From ZC4RG29 sp964521255 (lineage in GTDB: Bacteria > Bacteroidota > Bacteroidia > Cytophagales > Cyclobacteriaceae), in contig CAZFRM010000015.1 in NCBI GenBank assembly GCA_964521255.1, positions 81,132 through 145,131 on the forward strand: a DNA stretch of 64,000 bases, in the 5' to 3' direction. Under the pieces are notes generated by a model, which worked only from the letters and a program-made list of their open reading frames with translations, did no database searches and had not been told where the DNA came from. Every line of letters starts with the position of its first letter. Within the stretch, counting starts at the first letter, position 1. A program made the translations under genes and the position numbers. Below are positions 1-8,274 of the stretch, piece by piece.

Positions 1-1350
1 ATCACTACTTCTAAATTGGTTTTACCTGCCTACTTTGCTGCCTTTGCAGATCATGGTTATAATAACCAGGAAGAGCTTGTTCCGGTAATCATCCCTGATT
101 TCATTTTTGAACAAGGAAGATCAGTACTTAGAACCTCAGAAGTGAGAAGTGATAAAGGAAAACAATTGGATGCTTTCATTGCTTCCAAAAACGCTACCCG
201 TACCGTTACCATTACGGGTACTCACTCACCAGAAGGTGCTGAACGAATTAACACCAGACTTTCAGAAGAACGCGCTAAGGCTATAGAAGCATACTACCGC
301 AGGCAAATGAAAAAGTATGACTACAAAGGTATGGCCGATTCTATCAAATTCATTCTCAAACCAGTTGTTGAAGACTGGACTGAATTCAAAACTGCCCTGG
401 AAGGTTATGGAGGTATCACTTCTGAACAAAAAGCCGAATACCTTAATATAATCAATGGTGGTAGTGATTTCGAAAGCCAGGAAAGAGCTATGAAGGCACT
501 TCCTACGTATAGAAAGGTATTTAAAGATGTATATCCTGGCTTAAGAACAGCTAAGACTGAAATCCTTGTTGTAAAAGATAAGAAAGCCGATGCTGAGATT
601 TCAGTATTGTCAAAACAAATCACACAAGGCCAGGTGAAAGAAGACACACTTTCTTTTGAGGAATTAATGTATTCTGCATCCCTTACCCCTTCTCTTGATG
701 AGAAAGCTGCTATCTACGAAGCCGCTACCAAGAAAGGAACATACTGGAATGCTCACAATAACTTAGGCGCAGTATACCTGGCGCAGGCAGCAGAAAATCC
801 TGCTAATGCCACTGCACTTGCTGACAAAGCTCTTGCTCAACTTGAAATCGCTGCAAGGTTAAAAGAAGCTCCTGAAGTTCATGCTAACCTGGCTACAATT
901 GAATCAATCAAAGGCAACCCTTATGCTGCTTACAGCCATGCTACGAAAGCCCTGAGCGGTGGATTGAGCGGAGATAATGCAGCCGGTATAAATGGTGTGA
1001 AAGGTGCAGCCGAAATTAAAATGGCAAGATATAGCGAGGCTATAAGCTCTGAATCAGCTGCCACAGACAATGCTACTAACCTTTTCAACAAAGGCTTAGC
1101 CCAAACATTGAACAAAGATTATCAAAACGCTCTTACTTCCTTTAATGAAGCAACCAGCAAAGACAGCAACCTTGGTGTTGCCTACTATGGCGCGGCAATA
1201 GCTTCTGCAAGGCTTGGTAACGCTGACGGCGTGTCAAGTAATTTGACCAATGCAGTAAACGCTGATCCTGAATTGAAGCAAGCTGCTCTTACCGATCCTG
1301 AGTTTGCAAAATTCTCTGCTTCTGAAGCATTCAGAAACGCATTGAAATAA
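1..1350 (+). CDS. OmpA-like / TPR outer-membrane-associated protein (5' end outside window)
   Basis: The reading frame is open from the first base, so the gene begins upstream and only its C-terminal ~449 residues are seen; a TTG at base 16 is not a credible start. An OmpA-like peptidoglycan-binding segment is visible around residues 65-100, with a G-T-H-S-P-E-G turn followed by N-x-x-LSEERA, as in the OmpA family. The C-terminal 200 residues are alanine-rich helical repeats of TPR type (AHNNLGAVYLAQ, AYYGAAIASARLGN). This layout fits Bacteroidota envelope proteins that link the outer membrane to peptidoglycan. No enzymatic motif is seen. A strong terminator follows. The family call is reasonably sure, the precise role is not. 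Confidence 0.75.
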   Translation: MTTSKLVLPAYFAAFADHGYNNQEELVPVIIPDFIFEQGRSVLRTSEVRSDKGKQLDAFIASKNATRTVTITGTHSPEGAERINTRLSEERAKAIEAYYRRQMKKYDYKGMADSIKFILKPVVEDWTEFKTALEGYGGITSEQKAEYLNIINGGSDFESQERAMKALPTYRKVFKDVYPGLRTAKTEILVVKDKKADAEISVLSKQITQGQVKEDTLSFEELMYSASLTPSLDEKAAIYEAATKKGTYWNAHNNLGAVYLAQAAENPANATALADKALAQLEIAARLKEAPEVHANLATIESIKGNPYAAYSHATKALSGGLSGDNAAGINGVKGAAEIKMARYSEAISSESAATDNATNLFNKGLAQTLNKDYQNALTSFNEATSKDSNLGVAYYGAAIASARLGNADGVSSNLTNAVNADPELKQAALTDPEFAKFSASEAFRNALK

Positions 1351-1377
1351 TTTAATATCCTATCATTTGGAATTGGT

Positions 1378-1411
1378 AAAGCCCTGGTTGTACAATCAGG
1401 GCTTTATTTTT
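1378..1411 (+). terminator. Rho-independent terminator
   Basis: AAAGCCCTG and CAGGGCTTT form a 9-bp stem around a 10-base loop, followed by ATTTTTG. It lies 28 bases after the stop codon of the OmpA/TPR gene. Confidence 0.85.
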
Positions 1412-1522
1412 GATATTTTAATACCCCTGGTAGCGGCGACTTAAAATAACTTGTTCAAAAAGCCCAAGCCGTTTGTCCAATCTCCCCTTACATACTATTT
1501 TTACGCACTTTCTAACAAAGCA

Positions 1523-2503
1523 ATGAGAGAAATCCAGTTCAGAGAGGCCCTTCGTGAGGCCATGCAAGAAGAAATGAGAAAAGACCCCGGTATTTTCCTG
1601 ATGGGTGAAGAAGTGGCTGAATATAACGGCGCCTATAAAGTCAGTCAGGGCATGCTGGATGAATTTGGGCCAGATCGGGTAATCGACACCCCTATTTCAG
1701 AATTGGGCTTTGCCGGAATGGGCGTAGGCGCTGCCATGAATGGCGTCCGACCTATCATTGAATTCATGACTTTCAATTTCTCCCTCGTTGCCATTGACCA
1801 GATAATAAATTCAGCGGCAAAGATCCACTCTATGTCTGGCGGGCAATTCAGTGCCCCCATTGTTTTCCGTGGACCTACAGGGAATGCAGGACAATTAGCA
1901 GCCCAACACTCTCAGAATTTTGAAAACTGGTTTGCCAATACACCAGGCTTGAAAGTAGTTGTACCTTCAAATCCTTACGATGCCAAAGGATTACTTAAAT
2001 CCAGTATCCGTGATAATGACCCTGTTATCTTCATGGAATCAGAGCTTATGTATGGCGACAAAGGTGAGGTGCCCACGGAAGAATACATCATTCCAATCGG
2101 TGAGGCTGATATTAAAAAGCAAGGCAGTGATGTTACAATCGTTTCCTTTGGGAAAATCATGAAAGTAGCCTTAGCTGCTGCTGCCGAATTGGAAAAGGAA
2201 AATATTTCAGCAGAAGTAATCGACCTTCGCACTGTTCGCCCAATTGATTATGCTGCTATCGTTGAATCCGTTAAGAAAACGAACCGCCTTGTAATTGTAG
2301 AAGAAGCCTGGCCTTTAGCGGCTATCTCTTCTGAGGTTACATACCATATTCAAAAGCACGCATTCGATTACCTTGACGCCCCTATTCATCGTATCAATAA
2401 TATGGATGTTCCCCTTAGCTATGCACCAACATTGATCCAGGCCGTATTGCCTAATGTTGAGCGTACCGTAAAAGCAGTAAAAGCGGTTCTATACAAAGAT
2501 TAG
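1523..2503 (+). CDS. pdhB: Pyruvate dehydrogenase E1 component, beta subunit
   Basis: This is the beta subunit of the thiamine-diphosphate E1 enzyme, which together with the alpha subunit decarboxylates pyruvate in the pyruvate dehydrogenase complex. The 326 residues match the family's usual length. Family motifs are LMGEEVAEYNGAYKVSQG near the N-terminus, DTPISELGFAGMGVGAAMNG, the HSQNFENWFANTPGLKVVVPSNPYDAKGLL segment and the C-terminal transketolase domain (VEEAWPLAAISSEV). I chose the ATG at 1523 because the protein then begins MREIQFREALREAM as in homologues; the frame runs 24 codons further upstream with a TTG but that stretch is not conserved in character. The alpha subunit is not adjacent, which is common in Bacteroidota. 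A related 2-oxoacid dehydrogenase is possible but less likely. Confidence 0.93.
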   Translation: MREIQFREALREAMQEEMRKDPGIFLMGEEVAEYNGAYKVSQGMLDEFGPDRVIDTPISELGFAGMGVGAAMNGVRPIIEFMTFNFSLVAIDQIINSAAKIHSMSGGQFSAPIVFRGPTGNAGQLAAQHSQNFENWFANTPGLKVVVPSNPYDAKGLLKSSIRDNDPVIFMESELMYGDKGEVPTEEYIIPIGEADIKKQGSDVTIVSFGKIMKVALAAAAELEKENISAEVIDLRTVRPIDYAAIVESVKKTNRLVIVEEAWPLAAISSEVTYHIQKHAFDYLDAPIHRINNMDVPLSYAPTLIQAVLPNVERTVKAVKAVLYKD

Positions 2504-2520
2504 TTTAATTTATAGGTACC

Positions 2521-2576
2521 TATAAAACTAAACTGTAGAGACGCGATGCATCGCGTCTCTACAGTTTAGTTTTATA
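2521..2576. repeat. 56-bp perfect palindrome downstream of pdhB
   Basis: Every base from 2521 to 2576 pairs with its mirror around the centre at 2548/2549 (core GACGCGATGCATCGCGTC, arms ending in AAAACTA/TAGTTTT). The arms have A-rich and T-rich ends, so it can terminate transcription in either direction. The core resembles GTAGAGACGCGATGCATCGCGTCTCTAC-type palindromes that recur in many bacterial genomes, so it is probably a dispersed palindromic repeat that doubles as the pdhB terminator. Confidence 0.85.
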
Positions 2577-2723
2577 TCACCACCACTTCCCTACCTGAAT
2601 ACAGGTACTCAATTTCTTTTTTTATTATGAAATTCTAACGGTTTGAGAAAGTCTACAAAAACCTTTTTTTGTAGCTTTAGTATAATCCTCATTATTCTCC
2701 TTTACATCTTTAACCCCACAATT

Positions 2724-3422
2724 ATGGAAGACTATCTTAGTCAAAAAACTCCACGCCGGGAATTTATAGGTTCTCTGGCGGGTGCGGCTACGCTAGGTAT
2801 TGCCGCTTTTACAGCTCCCATTGGTGTTCAGGCCAATGTAAACGCTCAACCGCTAAGCGGTGACGATCCTGAAGCATTCTTCAACAAAATTCAGGGCAAA
2901 CGCAAAATTGTTTTTGATGCCACTCAACCACATGAAGTATTTCCTTTTGCCTGGCCTCTTGTATTTCTCATGACCAACGAAGCCACGGGTACACCTAATG
3001 TCGATTGCAGTGTGGTAGTAGTGCTTCGGCACTCTGCTATTGGCTATGCAATGAAAAATGAACTATGGGCCAAGTATAAATTAGGCGAAGTGTTTAAAGC
3101 GGGAGATCCTGTGGCAGGCACAGCTGCGGCAACACGCAATCCTTTCAATGCTCCTAAACCGGGAGATTACAAATTTCCAGGTATTGGGGAGGTAACGATT
3201 GGTATTCAGGAACTCCAGGCAAAAGGCGTAATGTTTTGTGTCTGTAGTGCGGCAATCACTGTTTATAGCGCAGCCGTAGCGGATGGGGCTAAACTTGATG
3301 CAACTGCCGTCAAACAAGAATGGATTGACGGACTCCTTCCTGGCATACAAATGGTTCCCTCAGGCGTATGGGCCTTAGGCCGTGCACAAGAAAAAGGATG
3401 CGGATACATTTTCGCCGGGTAG
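2724..3422 (+). CDS. Tat-exported DsrE-like protein
   Basis: The 232-residue product starts at the ATG at 2724, which places a twin-arginine signal (TPRREFIGSLAGAATLGIAA) at residues 9-28; the 27 codons upstream in frame are hydrophobic and would spoil that signal. The mature part has a DsrE/DsrF-like alternating pattern: a VVVVLRHSAIGYAM strand and helix, then a GVMFCVCSAAITVYS segment with two cysteines in a CVC arrangement, and a C-terminal MVPSGVWALGRAQEKGCGYIFAG. Proteins of this fold often handle sulfur or act as small-molecule binders, and export in folded form by Tat is consistent with a cofactor. No neighbour suggests a pathway. Function is unknown. Confidence 0.7.
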   Translation: MEDYLSQKTPRREFIGSLAGAATLGIAAFTAPIGVQANVNAQPLSGDDPEAFFNKIQGKRKIVFDATQPHEVFPFAWPLVFLMTNEATGTPNVDCSVVVVLRHSAIGYAMKNELWAKYKLGEVFKAGDPVAGTAAATRNPFNAPKPGDYKFPGIGEVTIGIQELQAKGVMFCVCSAAITVYSAAVADGAKLDATAVKQEWIDGLLPGIQMVPSGVWALGRAQEKGCGYIFAG

Positions 3423-3502
3423 ATTAAAGTTTAAAGGTTTAAGGTTTAAAGTTTAAGGCTTGCAATCAATAACCTTGAGCTTTAAACCTTGAACTTTAAC
3501 CA
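3423..3502. repeat. TTTAAAGTTTAAGG-type intergenic repeat
   Basis: The stretch consists of iterated and mirrored copies of TTTAAAG, GTTTAAGG and CCTTGAA motifs (for example GGTTTAAGGTTTAAAG on the left and TTTAAACCTTGAACTTTAA on the right), able to fold into a long AT-rich hairpin. A related sequence flanks tRNA-Cys at 27411-27515. Confidence 0.65.
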
Positions 3503-3510
3503 TTGTACTA

Positions 3511-3657
3511 CTGGCGTTTCAACAATAAAGTTTCATGTCTCCTACGCAGCCCCTAACCCCGCTAGCCAGCGGGGCATTCCTGCGCGCTGTTTCCCCGCCA
3601 GCTGGCGGGGCTAGGGGCAAGCGATGGATGAACCGTCAGCTCAAATATGCACGACAC
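3511..3657. mobile_element. TA-flanked MITE, copy 1
   Basis: This 147-bp non-coding element is one of three copies in the window (others 27061-27202, 60564-60710). It is flanked by TA dinucleotides at 3509-3510 and 3658-3659. Its right end carries ACGACAC, matching the inverse of GTGTCGT at the left end of copy 3, while its own left end (CTGGCGTTTCAACAATAAAG) has drifted. Inside are two GC-rich hairpins (3557-3574 and 3593-3610). The right end abuts the mutS2 stop codon. TA target duplication and short terminal inverted repeats point to mobilisation by an IS630/Tc1-mariner-type transposase, which is not in the window. Confidence 0.75.
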
Positions 3658-6020
3658 TACTTTAATACAACCACCGTTATCCCATCCCCTCCCCGTTCTA
3701 CATGTTCATCGGATAAAGAGGCTACTTCTCTGTAACGTCTTAGTTGATCGCGCACTACTTTTCTCAATACTCCCTCTCCCTTGCCATGAAGAATTTTTAT
3801 TTCGCTCAAACCGAGTAGCAAAGCAGTGTCAACAAACTGATCAAGCACAGGTGCAACTTCTTCTACACGCTTACCGCGAATGTCAAGCGTATTATTGAAC
3901 GTTGCACGCTTCTCATTTACATTCACACCTGACGAGGTTGTCTTTACCGCTACCGGGGCCGGCGCGTTACTGGAAATTTTTTCAAGTTTGTTAAGGTTGA
4001 TCACCGATTTCAATTCACCAAATTGAACGACTGCATTCTTTCCTTTTATAACCTGGATTATTCCACTTCCTTCCTGTCCAATAATGCGGACGCGATCGCC
4101 TTCTTTTAGAACAACAGGTTCTATCTTCTCCTTCTTTATTTCACTTTTAACTTTCTCTGAAAGACCCTGAAGATTCTTTCTGACTTTCAGTGTTTCTTTT
4201 TTCTCCGCTTTGTTCTCGCGAATGTGCCTTATCGTTTTTTCTATTTCACGATTTGTTTCTCGTAATAATTGCTGTGCTTCTTCTTTTGCCTTGTCGATAA
4301 TATTTTTCTTGCGACTCTCAAGTTCTGTTGAAAGAGAAGTGTACTTCTCCAGTGATTGTTTTAACTCACGGTCGCGGCGTTCAAGCTCCTTTACCCTTTC
4401 GCTCAATTCCTGACGTTCCTTCTCCAGCGTTCTTACAAGCGTTTCAAACCCCGCCAGTTCCTTTCCGACAAGCTGCTCTGCTTCAAAGAGTGTTTCTTCA
4501 TTCAATCCGGTTTTACGTGCTATCTCCAAAGCAAATGAACTTCCGGGTTTGCCGATATCAAGAATGTAAAGCGGAACAAGATTTTTATCATCAAATCGCA
4601 TGGCTGCATTTCTGATTCCTTTGTGCTGACCGGCAAATAATTTGAGATTGTAATAATGCGTTGTGGCGATTCCCCAAACTTTTTTATTTAATAAGGTATG
4701 CAATACAGCCTGTGCTATCGCTCCTCCAAAATTTGGATCTGTGCCAGAACCAAGTTCATCCATCAGCACTAACGAGTTTTTGCTTGCTGATTGAATAAAC
4801 ACCTTCATATTCTGAAGGTGACTACTGTATGTACTTAAATCATTTTCGATTGATTGCTGATCACCAATGTCTATGAATATATCTTCGAATATTCCCATTC
4901 GTGAACGGTCAGAGACAGGAACCAACATTCCACATTGCAACATATATTGAAGAAGTCCAACGGTTTTCAGGCAAACGGATTTACCTCCTGCATTGGGTCC
5001 ACTGACTAATAGCATGGGGTTTTCACTATCAAGATCAATTTCCAATGGAACAACTTCACGCTTACCTTTCAGACTCAGGTATAGTAGTGGATGTTTTGCG
5101 CGATACAATACAAGCTCAGGTTGACGATCTATCTTTGGCATCTCGCCATTAATCTCAACACTGAGTTTTCCCTTGGCGCGGATAAAATCAATTAACGTAA
5201 GAAAATCAAAAGCGGAAGAAAGAACACTCAACTGATCGCGCAGTGCGTCCGTAATAGCTTGCAAAATTTTTACTACTTCTCTCTTCTCTGCATATTCCAG
5301 TTCACGGATTTCATTGTTGGCATCCAGCATCTCAGCAGGTTCAAGAAAAACCGTTTGCCCGGTTGCTGATTCATCCAATACAAATCCTCTTAACCTGCGC
5401 TTGTGCTCTGCAAGAACAGGTATCACTACTCTTCCTTCACGAATTGTAGGTAAGGCTCCTTCCGGTACCCACTTCTCTTCCACTGCCTTTCGGAAAATTT
5501 GCTCGGACAATTTTCGCAGGCGACCTTGTTCATCACGAATTTTTCTGCGAATCCTTCCAAGTTCCGGACTGGCGGAATCCTTAACAGAAGCTGTGCTGTC
5601 GATTTTTGATGTTATGAGTTGGCCCAGTTGTCCGGAAAGTGTAACGGACTCAGTAAGTTTATAAAGTTCAGGATATACTTCTCTGTTCTTTTCAAGGAAA
5701 TTCTTACAGGCAAGAATAGTGGACAAAGCGTTTGCAAGATCAAGCAATTCTTTTTCATCGAGATAATTTCCTTCAAGCGATATTTTCTGTAACCATAATG
5801 TCGGATCAAAGAAATATTGAGAAGGAAATGTTTCACCTTTTTCAAGTATCTGTTTGAATTCAAGATTCTGACGCAATGAGATATCAATCCATGAATAGTC
5901 TGTTTTGAAATTTAATTCATGAACAAGCGCTACAGCGGCTGATGAAGAACATTTATCAGCTAATTTTTGACGAATCTGATCAAAACCAAGTTTTTGCTCG
6001 AAATCGACAGGATAGATCAT
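3657..6020 (-). CDS. mutS2: Endonuclease MutS2
   Basis: MutS2 is a MutS-family ATPase with a C-terminal Smr nuclease domain; in bacteria it has been linked to suppression of recombination and to ribosome-collision rescue. The 787 residues are of normal length. The Walker A GPNAGGKS is near residue 340, the DELGSGTDP Walker B region follows, a charged coiled coil spans about 515-640, and the Smr domain starts near residue 710 (LDIRGKRVEEV, then KILHGKGEGVLR). The product ends GDGITVVVLK, as expected for the family. The stop codon TAG is built from the TA flanking the MITE copy 1 and the first base of that element. A DUF4296 lipoprotein gene lies 3 bases upstream, so the two probably form one unit. 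Confidence 0.96.
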   Translation of the reverse strand: MIYPVDFEQKLGFDQIRQKLADKCSSSAAVALVHELNFKTDYSWIDISLRQNLEFKQILEKGETFPSQYFFDPTLWLQKISLEGNYLDEKELLDLANALSTILACKNFLEKNREVYPELYKLTESVTLSGQLGQLITSKIDSTASVKDSASPELGRIRRKIRDEQGRLRKLSEQIFRKAVEEKWVPEGALPTIREGRVVIPVLAEHKRRLRGFVLDESATGQTVFLEPAEMLDANNEIRELEYAEKREVVKILQAITDALRDQLSVLSSAFDFLTLIDFIRAKGKLSVEINGEMPKIDRQPELVLYRAKHPLLYLSLKGKREVVPLEIDLDSENPMLLVSGPNAGGKSVCLKTVGLLQYMLQCGMLVPVSDRSRMGIFEDIFIDIGDQQSIENDLSTYSSHLQNMKVFIQSASKNSLVLMDELGSGTDPNFGGAIAQAVLHTLLNKKVWGIATTHYYNLKLFAGQHKGIRNAAMRFDDKNLVPLYILDIGKPGSSFALEIARKTGLNEETLFEAEQLVGKELAGFETLVRTLEKERQELSERVKELERRDRELKQSLEKYTSLSTELESRKKNIIDKAKEEAQQLLRETNREIEKTIRHIRENKAEKKETLKVRKNLQGLSEKVKSEIKKEKIEPVVLKEGDRVRIIGQEGSGIIQVIKGKNAVVQFGELKSVINLNKLEKISSNAPAPVAVKTTSSGVNVNEKRATFNNTLDIRGKRVEEVAPVLDQFVDTALLLGLSEIKILHGKGEGVLRKVVRDQLRRYREVASLSDEHVERGGDGITVVVLK

Positions 6021-6023
6021 TGC

Positions 6024-6419
6024 CTATTTGGGAGGTATGGAGAGGCGCTGTTCACGCAGATTAAGTGAATCGATGAGCGCAGCGTAGATTTTTGCAAGTT
6101 CCTGCGGCCGTTCCATATAGTAAGTCATCGAACGTTTAAAAGTTGCATCGGTAGTCCCCAGCTTTTCAAAAACTTTATCATCAAAATAATTAAACACTTT
6201 CGCAGCCGAATCATGATTCAGGCCCAATCTGTTTACCTTTTCCTCCGTTATATATAGTTCACTCATCGTTTGAACCATTTCATCGCGTGACAATATATCC
6301 CTGGGATGTTTCCGGTTGTTGCAGGATAAGCAAGCAAACAAAGCAAACAAAAGAATGATCAAACCACTCCTGGCATAACTATTACCTTTAGTCTTATAGA
6401 AATAATCATACTCCTTCAT
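6024..6419 (-). CDS. DUF4296 lipoprotein
   Basis: This 131-residue protein has an N-terminal hydrophobic segment (residues 20-32) that ends in a lipobox with the lipidated cysteine at about residue 33 (CLSC-NN), so it is a predicted lipoprotein. The rest is helical and contains the pattern seen in DUF4296 proteins of Bacteroidota (ILSRDEMVQTMSELYITE, then HDSAAKVFNYFDDKVFEKLG). No catalytic residues are apparent. It sits directly upstream of mutS2 on the same strand and is divergent from the DUF58 gene. The function is unknown; the family call is from sequence pattern. Confidence 0.8.
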   Translation of the reverse strand: MKEYDYFYKTKGNSYARSGLIILLFALFACLSCNNRKHPRDILSRDEMVQTMSELYITEEKVNRLGLNHDSAAKVFNYFDDKVFEKLGTTDATFKRSMTYYMERPQELAKIYAALIDSLNLREQRLSIPPK

Positions 6420-6447
6420 ACGCGAGGCAAAATAATGATAATTGTTC

Positions 6448-6455
6448 TATTTTTG
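6448..6455 (+). promoter_or_regulatory. Candidate -7 box for the DUF58/Bat operon
   Basis: TATTTTTG fits the Bacteroidota -7 consensus TAnnTTTG and lies 33 bases before the DUF58 start codon, in the divergent gap with the DUF4296 gene. No clear TTTG at -33 is seen, so the call is tentative. Confidence 0.4.
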
Positions 6456-6487
6456 GCATCAGCGAAAATAGTGTCACAAGCTTTGTA

Positions 6488-7366
6488 ATGAAAGAACTTA
6501 TTAAAAAGCTCCGTAAGTACGAAATACAAATCCGCAAGGCGATAAACAGCCAGATGCAGGGAGACTTCCATTCTGTATTTAAAGGCTCAGGCCTGGAATT
6601 CGACGATGTACGACCTTACCAATACGGAGATGACATTCGCACCATCGATTGGAATGTATCCGCAAAAGGACATGGAACATTTGTAAAAACTTTCAGAGAA
6701 GATAAGGAACAAACGGTTTTTTTTGTTCTCGACGTCAGCGCTTCAGAAGATATTGGTAGCCCGGGGAAAACAAAATCCGATATAGGCAAAGAGATCTGTG
6801 GTGTGCTGGCCCTCTCTGCGGTAAAAGAATCAAGCCATGTGGGATTGATATGCTTTTCTGACCAGAAAGAAAAATACCTCAAGCCAACAAAAGGCTCAGC
6901 ACAGGCGTATGCGATCATTTACACCCTGATAAATTTAAAACCACAATCCCAAAAGACCGATCTTTCAAAGGCATTGGCTTTTACATTAAATACCATAAAG
7001 CGCAGAAGTGTCATCATTTTTATATCCGATTTCATTGATGAAGCGAATTATTTTCAAAACCTTAAAGCGCTCGCCAGAAGACATGACCTTGTAACCATTC
7101 ACATCAGCGATAAGCGGGAAACCAATTTACCCAAGCTGGGTATCATACCCATTGTTGACAAAGAATCAAAGAAAACTGTTTGGATCAATACTTCTTTTGG
7201 TAATTTCCGTCAGGCTATCAGTGGCCGGCTGAATTCACGGAGAGAAGCGCTGGAAAAATTTTCGCGCAAGCATCAGATCAATTTTATTTCCCTCGATACG
7301 GATGAAGACTTTATTCCCAAACTTTTGCGCTTGTTCAAGGTGCGAAACAAAACGGTAAAAAACTGA
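6488..7366 (+). CDS. DUF58 domain protein (Bat/MoxR-associated)
   Basis: The 292-residue product carries the hallmark DUF58 sequence GSGLEFDDVRPYQYGDDIRTIDW at residues 32-54, followed by a VWA-like fold (FFVLDVSASEDIG with a degenerate metal site, then VIIFISDFID). DUF58 proteins are cytosolic partners of MoxR-type AAA ATPases and Bat membrane proteins. It is the first gene of a three-gene run (DUF58, TM protein, BatA-like). In most genomes a moxR gene precedes it, but here the upstream neighbour is the divergent DUF4296 gene. Confidence 0.92.
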   Translation: MKELIKKLRKYEIQIRKAINSQMQGDFHSVFKGSGLEFDDVRPYQYGDDIRTIDWNVSAKGHGTFVKTFREDKEQTVFFVLDVSASEDIGSPGKTKSDIGKEICGVLALSAVKESSHVGLICFSDQKEKYLKPTKGSAQAYAIIYTLINLKPQSQKTDLSKALAFTLNTIKRRSVIIFISDFIDEANYFQNLKALARRHDLVTIHISDKRETNLPKLGIIPIVDKESKKTVWINTSFGNFRQAISGRLNSRREALEKFSRKHQINFISLDTDEDFIPKLLRLFKVRNKTVKN

Positions 7367-7374
7367 CGTCTCTC

Positions 7375-8274
7375 ATGGGCAGGTTAATCATCGCGTTATT
7401 TTCCCTGATTTTTATTTGTCATTCCGTTTGTGCACAGGAATTAAAAGTCAATGGAAAGTTTGTGCAGGACAGCATTAAAATTGGTGAAGATGCAGCTTAC
7501 TATTTGACTGCACGATACCCAAGCGAGCTTAATATTTTATTTCCTGATTCTACGACTTCATTTTCGCCTTTTGAATTTCATAAGCGCCAATACTTTCCAA
7601 CAAAAACAAAAGGAGGAATCAGTTATGACAGTGTAGTGTATCACCTGCGTACTTTTGAAACCGATAGCATTCAAAGGTTTTCACTGCATGTATTTGTAAT
7701 CCATCCCGCGGATTGTACCCTTGTATCAGCCGCGCCTGATAGTTTGATCTTACAGGCTATGATAAAAAATCTACCGGATTCAGTTTCACTGCAAGACTTA
7801 CCATTAAAAGAAACCATAGCCTTTGAACCTATTCCGACTGTATTTAACTACGTCATTCTTTCTTTCATCCTGGGTGTATTACTTGTAGCTGCTGCAGCAA
7901 TCTGGATATTATTTGGCAAGAAAATCAAGAGACATTACCTGATCAAAAAGCTTCAGCGAAATCACAACCGGTTTCTTGAGGAATTCACAACAAACCTTTC
8001 AAAGCTGCAAAGTAGGCCCGCTTTAACCGTGGCCGAATCCACAGCAACATTGTGGAAAAAATATCTCGAAAATCTTGAATCAAAACCTTATACTAAACTA
8101 ACGACGAAAGAAATCGTAAGGCTGGTTGAAAATGAACAAGTCAAAGACAGTCTGCGCTCAATTGACAGGGCTATTTATGGAAATCAGGCGGTCAACTCAC
8201 AATCATTTGATGGGTTAAAAGATTTTGCTGAATTTGAATTCAGAAAAAAATTGGAGGCGGTGATGCATGAATGA
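7375..8274 (+). CDS. Bat-cluster membrane protein (DUF4381-like position)
   Basis: The product of 299 residues has a signal peptide (residues 1-20, cleavage near VCAQ), a periplasmic beta-rich domain of about 135 residues, one transmembrane helix near 158-182 (VILSFILGVLLVAAAAIWILF) and a basic helical cytosolic tail. This layout and the position between the DUF58 gene and a BatA-like gene match the DUF4381/BatD-type component of Bat clusters. It overlaps the next gene by 8 bases, which suggests translational coupling. The exact family is inferred mainly from context. Confidence 0.7.
   Translation: MGRLIIALFSLIFICHSVCAQELKVNGKFVQDSIKIGEDAAYYLTARYPSELNILFPDSTTSFSPFEFHKRQYFPTKTKGGISYDSVVYHLRTFETDSIQRFSLHVFVIHPADCTLVSAAPDSLILQAMIKNLPDSVSLQDLPLKETIAFEPIPTVFNYVILSFILGVLLVAAAAIWILFGKKIKRHYLIKKLQRNHNRFLEEFTTNLSKLQSRPALTVAESTATLWKKYLENLESKPYTKLTTKEIVRLVENEQVKDSLRSIDRAIYGNQAVNSQSFDGLKDFAEFEFRKKLEAVMHE

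Noticed and set aside
3081..3350. 89-codon minus-strand frame
   Set aside because: It is antisense to the Tat-exported protein gene, whose protein pattern is clear.
3535..3735. 66-codon plus-strand frame with ASGAFLRAVSPPAGGARGKRWMNRQLKYA
   Set aside because: It is the translation of MITE copy 1; a similar peptide appears in copy 3 (60554-60883), while the core is inverted in copy 2. It follows the repeat, not a gene.
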